Assembly (NCBI GenBank): GCA_905250125.1
Contig: CAJNOL010000129.1
Location: 33,095-97,094 of the forward strand
DNA: 64,000 nucleotides
Direction of reading: 5' to 3'
From: Rotaria sordida
Lineage: Eukaryota; Rotifera; Eurotatoria; Philodinida; Philodinidae
Below, in pieces: positions 1 through 13,200 of this stretch. A model generated the notes under the pieces. That model was not told the DNA's origin and made no database searches. It was given only the letters and a program-made list of their open reading frames with translations. The first letter of the stretch is position 1, and every line of letters begins with the position of its first letter. Position numbers and translations under genes: made by a program.

Positions 1-760
1 TGAGAACCTTTTTATAATCGATAATTATTTGTATTAATCGAACTATTGAATAAAAAAATCTTTAAGGAAATGTTTCTGATCGATCGATATTGAATGATGT
101 ATGTTAAGAAATATATCGATGTAAAAAAGAAAGCTTCATTTTTTTTTAAGGGATTTTTTCATTAAAAAAAAATTTTATTTTTAGTTTTCAATATGAGAAA
201 TAGTGTAAAACATGAAAAATATTTGAAATAAAAATATGGAAAATATTTTTGAAAAAATTTTTTAAAATAAAATTTTCTTTAAAATCCATGTTGTTCGTTC
301 CTATTGACATTATTTCAATAAAAATGTTTGATTTTATATTTTAAATTAATTTAAATTTCATACGAAATGAAAGAGGAAATTTTGTTCTATCATTTTATAT
401 TAAATTTATTTGATTTTTAAAAAAATTTCTATAAAAATTTTTCAAATTATTCTAGAAATCTCCTTAATTCATTGATGTTTTTTCCACTTTTATCATAAAA
501 AACATTATGAAAATAATTTAAAATATAAAATTTTTTTATATAATCTTATAGAAAAAATAGTTTTCTATCGAATGATATATTATATATAAAAAATTTCAAA
601 AAAAATCTATAAAGAAAACTTAAATTATTCATATGGATTCGAATATATTTGAAAAAGAAAAAGGAAAAATTGAATATATCGTTGAGAACATTTACATAGA
701 CGAACGAAAGGAAAGAAAAAGGATGAAAACAAAGCACGACCCAAGTGAGAGTCGATACCA
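1..760. other. AT-rich non-coding flank
   Basis: I see no supportable gene here. The stretch is strongly AT-rich with many A and T runs, and short open frames on both strands have no recognisable composition. It precedes the promoter of the linker histone gene. Confidence 0.6.
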
Positions 761-766
761 TCGATG

Positions 767-774
767 TATAAATA
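767..774 (+). promoter_or_regulatory. TATA box of the histone H1 gene
   Basis: A perfect TATAAATA lies upstream of the histone H1 gene. A start about 30 bp downstream (near 797) would give a short 5'UTR exon ending in CAG at 831. A GTAAGT donor follows at 832, and the matching acceptor (TAG at 1023-1025) sits 15 bp before the ATG at 1041. The promoter is therefore inferred to drive a transcript with one 5'UTR intron. Confidence 0.55.
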
Positions 775-1040
775 ATCGTGCACAACTGTCATTAACTTCA
801 TATAACAACAAGCGCAAATAACAGCGTTCAGGTAAGTCGAATAAAAAAATATTTTCTTATTATTTAACTAATTCAATTTAAATAAATTAGAGTTTCATCT
901 CGCTCACTCTTCATTTTACACAAACCAATTTTTCTTTATTAACCCAACAGTTCTCATCAGGTAACAAGTTAACGAAAGAAAAAATAGAAAAAAATAAAAT
1001 TTTTTTTTTTTTTTTGTTTAAATAGAACTTATCATCAAAA

Positions 1041-1903
1041 ATGACCGAAGGTACAGTTGCTCAAGTTTCATCAGTTCAAAGTGTTCAAAATGCAAATGTT
1101 TCACCTAAAAAACAACAAAAAAAAACAACAACAACAAAAGGCAAATCAACACACGTTGCAACACATCCAAAATATTCGGAAATGATTAAAGCAGCATTAA
1201 AAGCTTTAAATGATCGTGGTGGAAGTTCACGTGCTGCTATACTTAAATTTGTTTTGGCTAATTATTCACTTGATCCAACACAAGCTAATCAACATCTTAA
1301 ATTAGCACTTAAAAATGGTGTTAAAGCTAAATATTTTAAACAAACAAAAGGTAATGGTGCAAGTGGTTCATTTAAATTAGCAGCTAACGGTGAAGCTAAA
1401 CCAACAAAAAAGAAATCAACTAAACCAAAAAAAACAACATCATCAAATACATCGGCAACAAAAAAACGTGCTCGTTCAAAATCAGCTGGAACGAAATCAG
1501 CTAAAAAGGTCGCTACAACTGCTGATACAAATACTTCAACTGTTGCTACAACAAATCCAACTGCTGCTAAACCAAAAACAGTTCGAGTTGCTAAACCAAA
1601 AACAAGTGCAACAGCTAGATCAGCTAATGCAGTTAAACCAAAACAAGCAGCACAAAGTAATTCTTAGATTTATTTTTGTTTTTTAATAATTTTTTTATTT
1701 TAGCAAAAACAAAAAAATCAACTGGAACTAGAACAGCTGGTGTAAAAAAGGCTACAACAGCTAAAAAAACTGCTCCATCAAAAGTTAAAAAGGCAACTAC
1801 AACAAGAAAATCAACAACAGCAACAAAAAAACCAGTTGCTGCTAAAAAGGTATCAAAACCAAAAACAACCAAAAAAGCTCCAGCAAAAAAAGCAAACAAA
1901 TAA
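1041..1903 (+). CDS. Linker histone H1, two coding exons
   Basis: Linker histone that binds the nucleosome dyad and linker DNA and compacts chromatin in the nucleus. Exons are 1041-1656 and 1704-1903; removing the 47-bp GT-AG intron gives 271 residues in frame. Residues about 38-115 form the H15 winged-helix domain, opening THPKYSEMIKAALKALNDRG and ending GNGASGSFKLA. The N-terminal tail is short and Thr/Lys rich. The long C-terminal tail is almost only Lys, Ala, Thr, Ser and Pro, with repeated AKPK, TKKP and KKAT units, as expected for H1. Without splicing the frame stops at 1665-1667, but the downstream Lys-rich frame is clearly the same tail. The intron and the AATAAA signals near 2162 suggest a polyadenylated, replacement-type H1 rather than an S-phase stem-loop histone gene. 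Confidence 0.93.
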
Positions 1904-3449
1904 ATTATCAATTAAATTCAAAAACATTTATTACATGTAGTTTGTAGTTGTCTGATATTTTCTATATATATATATATATACATATATGTTATTATCAATG
2001 ATATTCATTGGCATAAAAAAAAGAATTATTTTGCGACCATAGATTTGTGTGTGTGTGAGTGTGTCTATTGTTAAACATTGTAAAAAAAAAAAAAAGTAAA
2101 AGATTTGTGTGTTGAGTGAGATAAAAAAAAGATGAGTAGTTTAGAGGATTTGTTTTTTCGAAATAAATAAACATTTAAACATTAAACATTTTATCTTTTT
2201 TTATTAAACTGAAATAATCTTGGGATATGAACGAGTTTGGAAAGAAAATATTCGAGTCGGAGGACATTTTGTTTACTTTGTTACATATGCGTAGATATTT
2301 GTTTTATGAATGTGTGCACTAAAATAGGCTCATATATAATAGATGTCTAGATCTATTTGATGATAAAGTTTGACTTTTCTGCCTGTTATTATTATAGAGT
2401 TAAAATTCAATTGAAAATTTTTGAATCATATTTAGGATAAGTGATGGAAAGATTCAATTAAAATTTATGAGTCAATGGTTTCAGGCGAGTTCAAAACTGA
2501 TTTTTATTTTTCATCGATATCAATCACTCTCTCTATATAGGTGACTAAAAAAAAAAAGACTGAAAATTTCAACTATAGATTGACTCTTGTTTTGTTGTTG
2601 TTCATTCTTCCATCCGTCTTTTCTCAATAGAATAAAAATTTTCGTTTAGTTGAATAGAGCATGACTTTATATTCTATGGATTCGAAATGATTTCTACTCA
2701 ATTAGAGAATTAAAAGAGAACAAAAATAATACTCGAAACTGACTTCATGTCTTCTCTATTAACCTTTCGATTTCAATAATTTTTTTTGCCTTTAGATACT
2801 ACTTAATGTTCTTATAAAAAGCCTTAAATGATTTGGCATCTGAACTAAGCTATTTTTGGACCCTGACCCGGTGCATAAAATGTTTTTAGACCCGAGCCAG
2901 ACCGATCAAAATTGTTGGATTCAAACTGAATTGGTTGATCTTTTGTGAGTAGAATCCATCGGGTAAAAAAAAATCAATAAGAATCCATAATCCTTTTAGG
3001 ATATTGATTAGAACATTATATAATATTTATGGGTAGCTGAGGGTATTCCCTTGTGAGTCTCGAGTTCGGATCCTCAATTCTTTTTTCTTTCATAATTCGT
3101 TAGAATTCCTTAGTCTTAATATTTATCCTTTTATAAAATACTGGTGTGAACTTATCGACTAAATTTTAATAACGAAAAATCAAATAGAAAATGATTTTTT
3201 TTTCAAAGATTGTATCTTTTGAAAAATGCTCAATGAATGGCGGTGATTGCTGAGAAATGTTTGAAATATTTAAATTGCTGTCGATGGTACATAAAAAATA
3301 GATGTAGAGTTTTGAATTTTTTTTGGTCTCGAAGAATTGTTTTCTTGAATATTTGTTTTATCGAGACATCGAAGGACATTTTAAATATGAATAAATGAAA
3401 ATTGATTTTCTATTTCGATTTATAATAACAGCTTGATTGTTTTAATATT
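1904..3449. other. Intergenic region with 3'UTR signals and old repeat remnants
   Basis: After the H1 stop there is a (TA)n run near 1966-1981, a TG-rich stretch near 2040-2065, and AATAAA signals at about 2162-2171 that could end the H1 mRNA. Around 2860-2950 a short G/C-richer patch (with GACCCGGTGC and AGACCCGAGCC) resembles the G-rich pieces inside repeat elements elsewhere in the window. No gene is supportable. Confidence 0.5.
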
Positions 3450-6400
3450 TTATTTATCTTGATTATTTATCGTCAAAGATAAATCTTGTTCTTCATTTTT
3501 AATTTGTTTTGTTTTGTTGAATCGTTTTTTCGATGAATTAATATTATTAGAAAAAATTTGAAGTGGTATAGATGATGAAACTTGAACATCGAATAAAGTT
3601 TGACAAAGATTTAATTGATTATCATTTAAATTTGATTTCTATTCAAGAGAATTTTTTCATATAGAAATAAGAAATAAATAAAAATAATTTACTCGTTTTC
3701 GATGAATTCCATTAAAATATTTTTCAATCTAAACAATAAAAATAAATTTAAGAATTAAATATCGCTTTTTTTGTTTACTCTTGAATAATCAATTATTTGT
3801 AAATAAAATTTTAATTGTGAATTCGTTATTAAATTGTCAATTGGAACAAGAGACATAATTGAATCAATATCTATATATTGAATTAAAATACAAAAAATAA
3901 AAAATAAAAATTTTTGCTTTTTTTTACCGTTTATATTTCGTGCAGTTACTCGACTATTTGGTTCACCAAATGGTTGTGTTGAAATTATTCGACAATCACT
4001 TTGTAAATCGTAAAAACGTAATTTTAAATTTTGATTTTTATCATTTGAAAATGATTTATTATTAACAAAAATTAGACTAAAACGAAACAAAAACAAATTG
4101 ATCAAAGTATTTATCAGAAATGTTAATGCTGATGGCGTCGCAGCAGCGGCAGATTCTCAGACGCGATGAACATCTATCATTTATAATTAGAACAAATTTA
4201 CGTTTATCATACGAAGATATAAAGTGTTGATAGACTGTCGGAGTTTTCTTTTTAATCGGTTCTTGAATGATATTTGTTAATAGCTTATTCAATGATTCAA
4301 AGATCATATTTTCTAATTAACCATATTATATTGAATTATGTATGTCAATAGTCACGTTATTGTCCTTATTATAAAGCTGCTGAGTTAGTATGAAATGATA
4401 TAAAACACAAAATTTGAAAGAAGAATTCAAAAGTTACAACGTGAATAAGAAAATACGATTGATAAAGCATAATGGATGATATAGCGATTCCCAGGGATAT
4501 TATTCTTTGTGTTCTCTGCGCTTCCCTGCCTCTAGTTCTCAGTTAAATCTTTGTCAATTTGATAATCTTCTATTGACTGTGATCGTCTCTACCGATTATT
4601 GTTCTCTTTATCCAAATGTAGCTTTTTTTTCTGTTCAATGCAGTTTTTCTTCCTGAATATCGTTTCTTCAATTGAAAGTTGTTCCTCAATAAATTGTGCT
4701 ATTTTCGCGTTGTTTTCTCGCAAATATAAGTATACAGAGAACTATACATACGTAAAAAAAAAACAAGAAAACCCTTTTGAAAAACTTCAGATTAAAAGAT
4801 AATACTAAATTTTTAGAGAAGACTTTCATTTTCGAACTTATTATTGTCGAATTGAATTGTTTTCAATATGCTATTATAATATTACTACAATAGAGTGTAT
4901 ATTAAATTATTAAATTTTTTTTTCTACTATTCTTAAACGTTTTAAATTTCTCAAAGTTTATTGTTTAATTTCAAAAACACAATCTAATAGTGAGGGAGCT
5001 AAAAAAAGAAGCTCAAATGATGTGTTAACACTTTGTATCTTCATAATAAATATTGATTTATATTATAAGTGTCTACTGTTGTACTTTTCATATAAAGGGT
5101 GTTTTATAAGTTGCGACTCTATTTTTATTTTTTTCTATCTTTGATATATTCAATGGTGAAGAAATATTGAGCATGTATACATAACAAGAGTAACATTTAC
5201 GCTATGAATCAAAAGTATTGCAGTGAGTTTACACACCAACTCTAATCAGAGAATCGCCCGAAGCGATTCATCGCTTTGTGACTCCATATTTTGTCCATAA
5301 GTAGGGGACCTGTAGACTAGATAAAGCCTAAGAGGATATGGACCAGGCTTCGAAATCAGGCCATTTTTTTATGGTTCGGTCCGGGCCGGCTCGAGCCTGA
5401 AGAAAATTTCGTTTACAAACATTTTTTTTTACTCAATGGAGAGCTATTGCATATTTTTCGTCTTTTAGAAAAAAGTGATAACCCGGGGAGGGATAGCATG
5501 GAAACTCTTCCCTATTCCCTCAGGGGCGAGTCAAATGTCAAAAAAACTGATGTCAGAAAAAGATAAAATCGTCGAGCTGAATAGGCCGACCCAATAGTGT
5601 TGTCGGCCCAGCCTGACAAAATATTTGGTTGGACTGGATGGTCCGTTTCGAGACCTGATATGGACCTATGTTGCGATTTGGGTGAGATATAGAGGGTTTA
5701 CGGAAAAATCTCAGCCAAATTGCAATATGAGCCCATATCCTCTTATACTTTTTTTTTAATCTACAGGTCTCTTAGTTATGGGCAAAATAGGAAGTCACAA
5801 AGCGATGAATCATTTCGAACGATTTCCTCGTAAGAGAGAAATACGTCGATAAAAATTTTTGTAAAACCATTTTTTTATTCTTTCTCTATCAAGGTGAGAG
5901 TAAAAGGCAACCATTCTTATTCATTCATTCGCTACGAGTCACTTCTATCGTTCTATTCTTATGATACGCTGTTCAAGTGAAAGAAAATTCAAGTGTTGTC
6001 ACAGACGAGAATAATTCCCAAATCTACACTTGTGAAATATGCACACGAGTTCGAATTTTCTCTTACCTGAATAGCGTACAATAAGAGCTAGACGTGAGCG
6101 GGTTCAAGTTGGCTTTAGTCCTGAATCTAGAGAGAGCGGTGTCATCTTGCCCGTATCTGATAAGAAGAGAATGACAGAAATAACTCAAGGATTTTATCGT
6201 TGGTAGTATTGTTAAATAATTACTTTCCAGAATTGAGTATTGATCGAAAATTTTCATGAAAAAAATCTCCTTGAATTATCTGAAAAATATTTAAAAAAAA
6301 ATGTTTAATAAATAAAATAATGAAAAGATGATTTAACTTGACAATCACTATAAGTTTTTCCAAACCATTTCATCCAAAAAGAAAATTCTTTTTCAAATAA

Positions 6401-7271
6401 CTAAAACAAATAAATAAAATTTAAAAATAATAATTAAAAAATATTTAACTTTAGCTGAATGATATAAATTTAAATTATTTTCAATTCCAATTGATTTTTT
6501 ACATGATAACATAGCAGCTATTTGTAATGGTAGATGACCATAAGCACAACCAAGATGAATAAATATATCATCAGATCGTAAAGAAAATTTTCGAAATAAT
6601 TCATCAATTAATTCAAATGAATATTCATTTTGTATCTATGTTTAAAAAAATAAAATAAAATTTTATTTATTTTTTGTTCTTTTTCTATTTACTAATAATT
6701 GGTTATCTTTTTGAGAAGATAATTTTAAAATAAATTGAAGAAATTCACGAGTTAAACGTGAAGATATTTTCTGACGTTTAGAATGATTTCGTATTTGTAA
6801 ATTATTTTTATTACGTGATAATATATCATTTACAATTTTATTATAAGCTTCTGCATATGCTTTTATCATTGTTAAACTATAGACATTAAAAAAAAACACC
6901 AAATATTTTATTTTAGTAAATCAAAAAATTAATCTTACTCTTTAAGATCAATCATTGTACGAAATAAAGTTTGTTCTGAAATTTTTCGTAATTCAGGTGA
7001 TAATTCACAAGCAAATCTTTTGTTTTTAATTTTTATTCAAAAAATAAAAATTATTTATTAATAATAAAAAACATACTTTATTGTTTGAATAACATTATTT
7101 GTTGAATTTGTATCATCCTAGATGATCATTAGATTGTCTTTTGATCTGATAATAAAGTCATTTTTTAAAAAAAGTGCAAACATTTAACATAAAATGAAAA
7201 GTTTACCCATTGAATATTTATATAGGCATCAGAATTGTCAATTGGACTAACAAGTCGAATAGCATAAGACA
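3450..7271 (-). CDS. DOT1L-like: DOT1-like histone H3K79 methyltransferase, catalytic core only
   Basis: Homologue of DOT1, which methylates H3 Lys79 using S-adenosylmethionine. Exons read on the minus strand: 7271-7207, 7117-7077, 7016-6939, 6876-6693, 6635-6450, 6400-6338, 6279-6224, 4076-3928, 3870-3779, 3728-3693, 3638-3450. With a first base A from an upstream exon they give 379 residues in perfect frame. Recognisable blocks match DOT1 in order: IRLVSPID near the N-terminus, motif I region DDIFIHLGCAYGHLPLQIAA, post-I GIEN, FWMKWFGK, QGDFF, LIFVNN, CRIISTQPFG and the YLQIIDYSR end of the fold. There is no long C-terminal extension such as vertebrate DOT1L has. The usual DLGSGVGQ of motif I is HLGCAYGH here, so activity is uncertain. 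The 2.1-kb intron (6223-4077) carries a transposon; the others are short. Confidence 0.85.
5238..5840. mobile_element. Non-autonomous inverted-repeat transposon in the DOT1 intron
   Basis: The two ends, about 5241-5342 and 5730-5836, are inverted copies of each other over about 100 bp; shared blocks include GATTCATCGCTTTGTGACT, GACCTGTAGA and AGAGGATATGG. There is no coding capacity. The interior (about 5340-5690) is shared with another locus at 16560-16825, so the repeat is dispersed. Boundaries are approximate and I could not fix a target duplication. Confidence 0.75.
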
Positions 7272-10270
7272 CTTAAAACAAAATCTTATTTCAATAAAAA
7301 TATTAAAGATTACTAAATATATATATATACTTCTTGTAGCAATTATTTAGTGTAATATGAAAATGAATACGTAGATTTTTAGTTGTCAAGGGAATACATT
7401 AAACGAAATTCATATTTCATGCAATGGAAAAATTAATTAAACACAAAGGAGTTTTCAAGAATTATTCAAAAAAAAAAAACATGCTGATGCTATTTTCTCG
7501 GACTATGAAAGCATATTGATTATACTTTATAAAAACTTTTGTCCGTGAAATAAATTAGATTAGATAAATTAAAAGATAATCATGTAAGATATCTACAATC
7601 TGTGATCTTATGAATAAACTCTTGACATTTTATATCGTTTACCTGCTACACATATCTCCCATTTTCATTTCACCGAGAGACTATTAAATCTCGAAAAATA
7701 TTATTGCAATAGAATTATGACGAATAAAAAAATCTGTGTACATATATTTTAGTTGATTAATTGCAGCTCTATTTGCCGACATCAGTATCCGACATGGGTC
7801 GATTTTTCGTAACCCGATCCGAGTCGGACACTGACCGACATACAAAGACATTCTTTGTATAACTGAGAACGTTGATTGAGAAGTCGATATCAAAAGTCTC
7901 AACGGACTGGCCCGGCCTGATTCAATATTGCGATGGACGCCCAAGAACCGAATCTTGAATAAAATTTTCAAAAAATGCTGTGTATTTTTCGTAAATTTTT
8001 TGTTTTTCAAACCTCATGTAATTCGTCCATGGGCTAAAATATTTCTACAATGAACAGCAAATATATAAAGTAAAACGAAGGAAAAGATGAAATTGTCGTC
8101 ACCTTAAAAAAGCTTTCTTTATATCGTGGAAAATGTCCTTATCTACCTCTCCTTGTTTAATCAACAATTACTTTGTTCTCATTTATTCCTACTGAGCCAT
8201 TTCAACTACTGGTGTTGATTCATCATCACATATAAAATTGTATATATCCGAACGGATCAAATTTCTTTTGAAATAACAACCATTGACATATACTGTTATT
8301 AAAAATGACAAAAGCAAATACATCTTTATGTTAGAAAATTAAAAAATCAAAATACTGATGAATTCAAGAGAATGGAAGGTTTTGGATGTTGTCAAATATG
8401 TCACTGAACATTAATTGATACATAAAATACTGATACCGGAAATATACTTTTTCATTCATGTGTTTAAAATTGATCTTTAGGCAGATCATTTTTTTTAAGA
8501 AAAAAAAATCATAGACTGGGTCGAGTCAAAGGTCAATAACCGATGGACCAGTTTTCTTCAGTTCAGTGCAACCTATTGAGACATCCGGTTGACATGTATG
8601 TAGAAATAGATTTATTAAAAATTCTCATGAGTATTTTTTCTTGTTTTTATTTACCAATAAGAATTCTCTATGACGAATGATAGACAGCTTAACACCTACT
8701 TGAATTCGACCATCGTCGAACAAATATTTGTATAGAACGAAAAAAAACTCAGTAGTTTATCTAGATTTTATTAGTGGTTAGTGGCTTTCATTTGTTTTCA
8801 AGGCTTTAAATATGGAATAAATGAAAGAGACGCATATGTAGATCTATAACCTTGGTGTCGTTATCTGGTGACATAATAAACATTGTCTATCTACATTAAT
8901 TGGCTAATCACTTTATTGTATCAGTGTTTATTATCAATTAATATGAGAATGTAGAAACAGGAAAGAAACTCTTATGGATAAAGAAAGAATATCATATTTC
9001 GTCATTATCTGGTAACTTGAAAATTATTTTATATTGATTAACATAGTAACTGTTTAGTAGTGATATTCTAATATCTTGAACAAGAATAATAGTAATTAAA
9101 CGATTTTTTTTTGCAGTTGTCATTTTCTTGGTTTCTTTTTTATATGAATCTGATAATTTATTTGAACTTATATTAATCTAATACTCTCAATCAATTGTAG
9201 ACTTTTTGTTATTATTCAATGTTCCGAAGAAATAAATATGAGTTATGTGTTGTTATATAATTCTTATTGTATTCTTCTTCTTCTTAACCACAAAATGAAT
9301 GTCAATAATGACTTTTATTAAATTCACATATAAATCAAAGTCATTGTTTCTACGAAAAAAAAACGAGAGAATAGAATATTTAATTTATGATAGTAAGTAA
9401 CTCGAAAAGTAATTTTAATTTATTATGCAATAATGTGTCATACTCGAAAAGAAGAAGATTATAATCTTGAAAGTGAATAACTGTTTTTATGCTATTTATA
9501 ACAGTTCTTACTATATGTTACTTTCAACAATCGACTCAAAAGATAAAGAATGTCAATATTGTCATAGAACAATGGTGAATTTTTTTTTCTCTTACATTTC
9601 TTCTACTTTTATCTATTGAAAAATGAATATTCCGGTTGTTCCATAGTTTTTTCCTTACTTTCTAACATTAGAGTCCTCTATCGACTCTTGAAAGTAGTGG
9701 ATGTTCTTTTAAATACGACTACCGTGTGTTTTCAACCTGACATGAATCATAATATATACGTCCTTGTGAGGCGTCTTTAGATTATGTCTGGTTTCAATCA
9801 AATATATTTATATATACGTATTTTTTCTTTTTCTTTAACCTGCAGCATAGATTAATACATAAATCTGTCTTTTAGATCACAAGATTTTTTTTTTCTCCTT
9901 TGAACTTATTCTTCATTGATTATACTTGAATTTTCAAGTGTAAAATACGAATGACAAACAAAGATAAGAATGATGAGACAAGTCCTCGAAAAAGATAAAA
10001 TATATATTTCATATTCACAACCTTGAATGACCTCATACGGATACATCTATTTATTTAATATATCTCAAGATAGGCATGAACAAAAGTCTTTTTTCCTTGA
10101 ACAAAATTTATCAATTAAATAATTGTCCAACAATCATAAAATATCCTTGAAAAAATTCAACATTCTATAGGAAAAAAAAAGAAAGTCAAGTCGAATAACA
10201 TTGTTTTATTACTCTAATATATATATATATATATATAGTTTTTTTTCTTCTTTATTTCTTTTTAGATAAG
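7272..10270. other. Intergenic region between DOT1-like and espin-like genes
   Basis: Three kilobases without a supportable gene. Two patches (about 7780-7950 and 8515-8590) are G/C-richer and resemble the interiors of repeat elements found elsewhere (GGCCCGGCCTG, GACTGGGTCGAG). A (TA)n tract at about 10213-10236 lies just before the espin-like gene. A 108-codon open frame on the minus strand at 7684-8010 follows the repeat patch and shows no protein-family features, so I left it out. Confidence 0.5.
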
Positions 10271-10276
10271 ATGTAA
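10271..10276 (+). promoter_or_regulatory. Start-stop element (ATGTAA) in the 5'UTR of the espin-like gene
   Basis: An ATG followed directly by TAA sits 12 bp before the main ATG at 10288 and just after a splice-acceptor-like TTTCTTTTTAG. Minimal start-stop upstream ORFs are known in other eukaryotes to hold ribosomes and lower translation. Here that role is inference. Confidence 0.4.
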
Positions 10277-10287
10277 AGTTTCTCTCA

Positions 10288-13200
10288 ATGGCATTATCAA
10301 ATAACAAAAATCATTCATCAATTAATGTAAATTTAATTTTATTTCAAGCTTGTGAACAAGGTGATTTAGAAACATTAAAAAATTATTTAAATCCTTTAAC
10401 AACATCAGATATTAAATTAATACGTGATGCACAACAAGCAACACTTGTTCATTATGCTGCACGATATGGACATTTACATATACTTGAATATTTAATAGAG
10501 AAAAAAAATTTAGATATTAGTCAATTACGTACAGAACATGGTGCAACATGTGCACATGATGCTGCTGTTTGTGATCAAGCTGAAACACTTAATTATATAT
10601 TTCATTATTCTAAATTAAATAATCAAAATAAACAAGATTCATTGCAAAAGCTTCGTTGGACTGTTCGAGATGAACAAGGAAATACACCATTACATCTTGG
10701 TAACAAAACAAAAAACTAATATTCAATAAATATTTATTCAAAAAATGAACTCTTCTTTTTTTATTTTAGCGGCTGCTTATGGTTCCATGAAAACTCTTCG
10801 TTATTTAATTGAACATGAATCAGCTGATCCTCATATTCGATCATATAATGGATTTCAACCAATTCATTATGCTGCTTCATCTGGTCATGGAGAATGTGTT
10901 AAATTATTATTAAGAATAGCACCAGATACTGTTAATGAACAAACAACAACATTATTAACACCTATCTATCTTGCTTGTCAATATGGATCAATCGATACAA
11001 TTAAAATCTTATCTTCACATGGAGCTAATTTTAAATTAAGAGATGAAAATGGTTTAAATTGTTTACATACTGGTTAATTAATAAATTATTTTTTATTTTT
11101 ATCAAAAACTAAAAAAAAAAACAAATCTTTTTATTTTTTTTGTTTTTAGCTTGTCAAAGTTCACATCTTCATGTTGTTCAATGGCTGGTAAGAACAAATA
11201 GAAATCTTTCTGTTTTTGTTTTCAAATCATTGTATAATACGATTAATATTGAATAGAAAAAAAAACAATATTCGAGAAGACCTTTAATATATTTCAATGA
11301 AACCATAAATATTACAGAGAAAATTTTTTTCATATTAATTCTCATAATGCATTCTTTTTTTTTTGCAAGATAGAATCCATAAAAAAACATCAGTTTATTT
11401 AGTTTCATAGAAAGAAAAATTATTTTTAATCAAACGAGAAATGTTGTAGGTATTGCTATATATTAAACTTTTTTATAGGTAGAAAAACAAAATGCTAATG
11501 TCGATGATGTTGATTATATGAATAATACTCCACTTCATTATGCAGCAGCAACTGGTAACGAAGCTATTATAACTTATTTATTAGAAAAAAATGCTCGGAT
11601 TATAACATCGAGCAATGGCAATACACCATTACATGTGGTTAGTAAAAACTGTTTGCTTGTTTTTTTATTAGAGAAAACTATATTTTCGCGTTTCAACTGT
11701 AAGAATAAAATGCGAAATAGGCAAATGCAGTTGATCTTATTTTCAACGAGGAAATCTTAATTATCATTTTTTTGATTTATATGCAAATATATATATAACA
11801 TTTGGAAATGAACTACTATCAGATCAAGAGTTGTTCACGCCTGTCCAATTCAGAATAGCACATATCTTTTATAAAAAGAATTCGATAATCATTGCACTCA
11901 TTTATTAGAAGATGATAAAAATAAATACTCTACTTTTAGTTATTGGTTAAAACGTTCGCATGATAAAGATTTCTAATTGTTATCAATTATGTAGTGCAAA
12001 GTCTATATGAAAATCAGAATAAAATGATGTTATTTAATTCTGATTGAAACCTGATCTTTCAGCTGTAAACATAGATTTCAATTAATTTTAGTCTTTTTCT
12101 TATTTTTGATTAATTAAAAATGATCGATCAAGGAAGATTAAAATTAAATTAAATCTATCTTTAGAGCTCAAAAATCAAATTTATATCGGATTCAACTTTT
12201 AATTAGAAAAAAATCAATTAAAATCAGATTTTCTGTTGTTTACGAGGAAAATCTTTCTCAAAAAAAAAAAAAAGAAATCAGGTTCGAATCGTCTCAAGCG
12301 GGAAACAGCAAGGGCTTCCGTCTTGAAGTCTGATGTTTTTCCCTCGGATCGCTCAGTCCGTACGAAAAATCTTTCTGAATCAGGTCGAATCGTCGAACAG
12401 GGCGATCAGTAGAGTCCATCGTGTCCAAAAATTTCTGAATCTGAACCTGATTGATTAGTTTTTTTGTGAGTCCGAACTTCAATCAAGCTCAAACTCCTCT
12501 TAATAAAATTTTCTAATCTTGATAATTTATATTTAAAAATAAATATAAGTGGAAAAACGAAAATTGGTCGAGAAACTCATAATAAAAAAAAAAGCTTCAA
12601 CTGAAACGAATAAACTAAAACGTTACAAAAAGAAAACGGAAGACGCTATTACCAAAATGTAGATCGTTACAGCGAAGCATATGCTTTTCTGAGACATACA
12701 GCATATGAAATAGAATTTCTCTTCAAAATCAAAAACTGTTAGAATGGCGAATTTTCATGAAATTATATCAAAATAATTCTGATATGCATTTCGAGAGTGC
12801 CGGTGTGGTTGTCGGTATAGTTGCGGGTGCAAGTATGTGAAAGGATTGAAGAAGTCTTATTCCCAATATCCGTACCTATTCTTCAACTTATAAATTAATA
12901 TTTTTTATTTTCTACACTGATGATGATTTTGTCAAACTTTCTCTTTTCCTTTTTGTTGTAAATTTCTCGACCAATTTTCATAGATCCATAAATAAATTAA
13001 GGTTTTTCAAATAAAAATTTAAAGAAATTTGCAAAATATCGTTATATGTATTAAAAATTTTTCTCGATTTAGACCCGGCAGGCTCTACCGGTCAGTTTCG
13101 AGACCTGATTACTGTGAAAATCTCAATAATCATTTTTCTTTCACACTTTTATTCAATTCGAATTGATTTCTTTTCAATGGTACGATCTTCAGCCCTACAT

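Noticed and set aside
3030..3085. tRNA-like pol III boxes (TAGCTGAGGGT and GAGTTCGGATCC followed by T run)
   Set aside because: Box spacing is too short for a tRNA, and no cloverleaf or anticodon arm can be formed. At most a degenerate SINE scrap.
7684..8010. 108-codon open frame, minus strand
   Set aside because: Overlaps repeat-like G/C-richer sequence, has no family features and no splice support.
10213..10236. TATA box for the espin-like gene
   Set aside because: It is a long simple (TA)n run followed by an acceptor-like site, so it cannot be told apart from a microsatellite.
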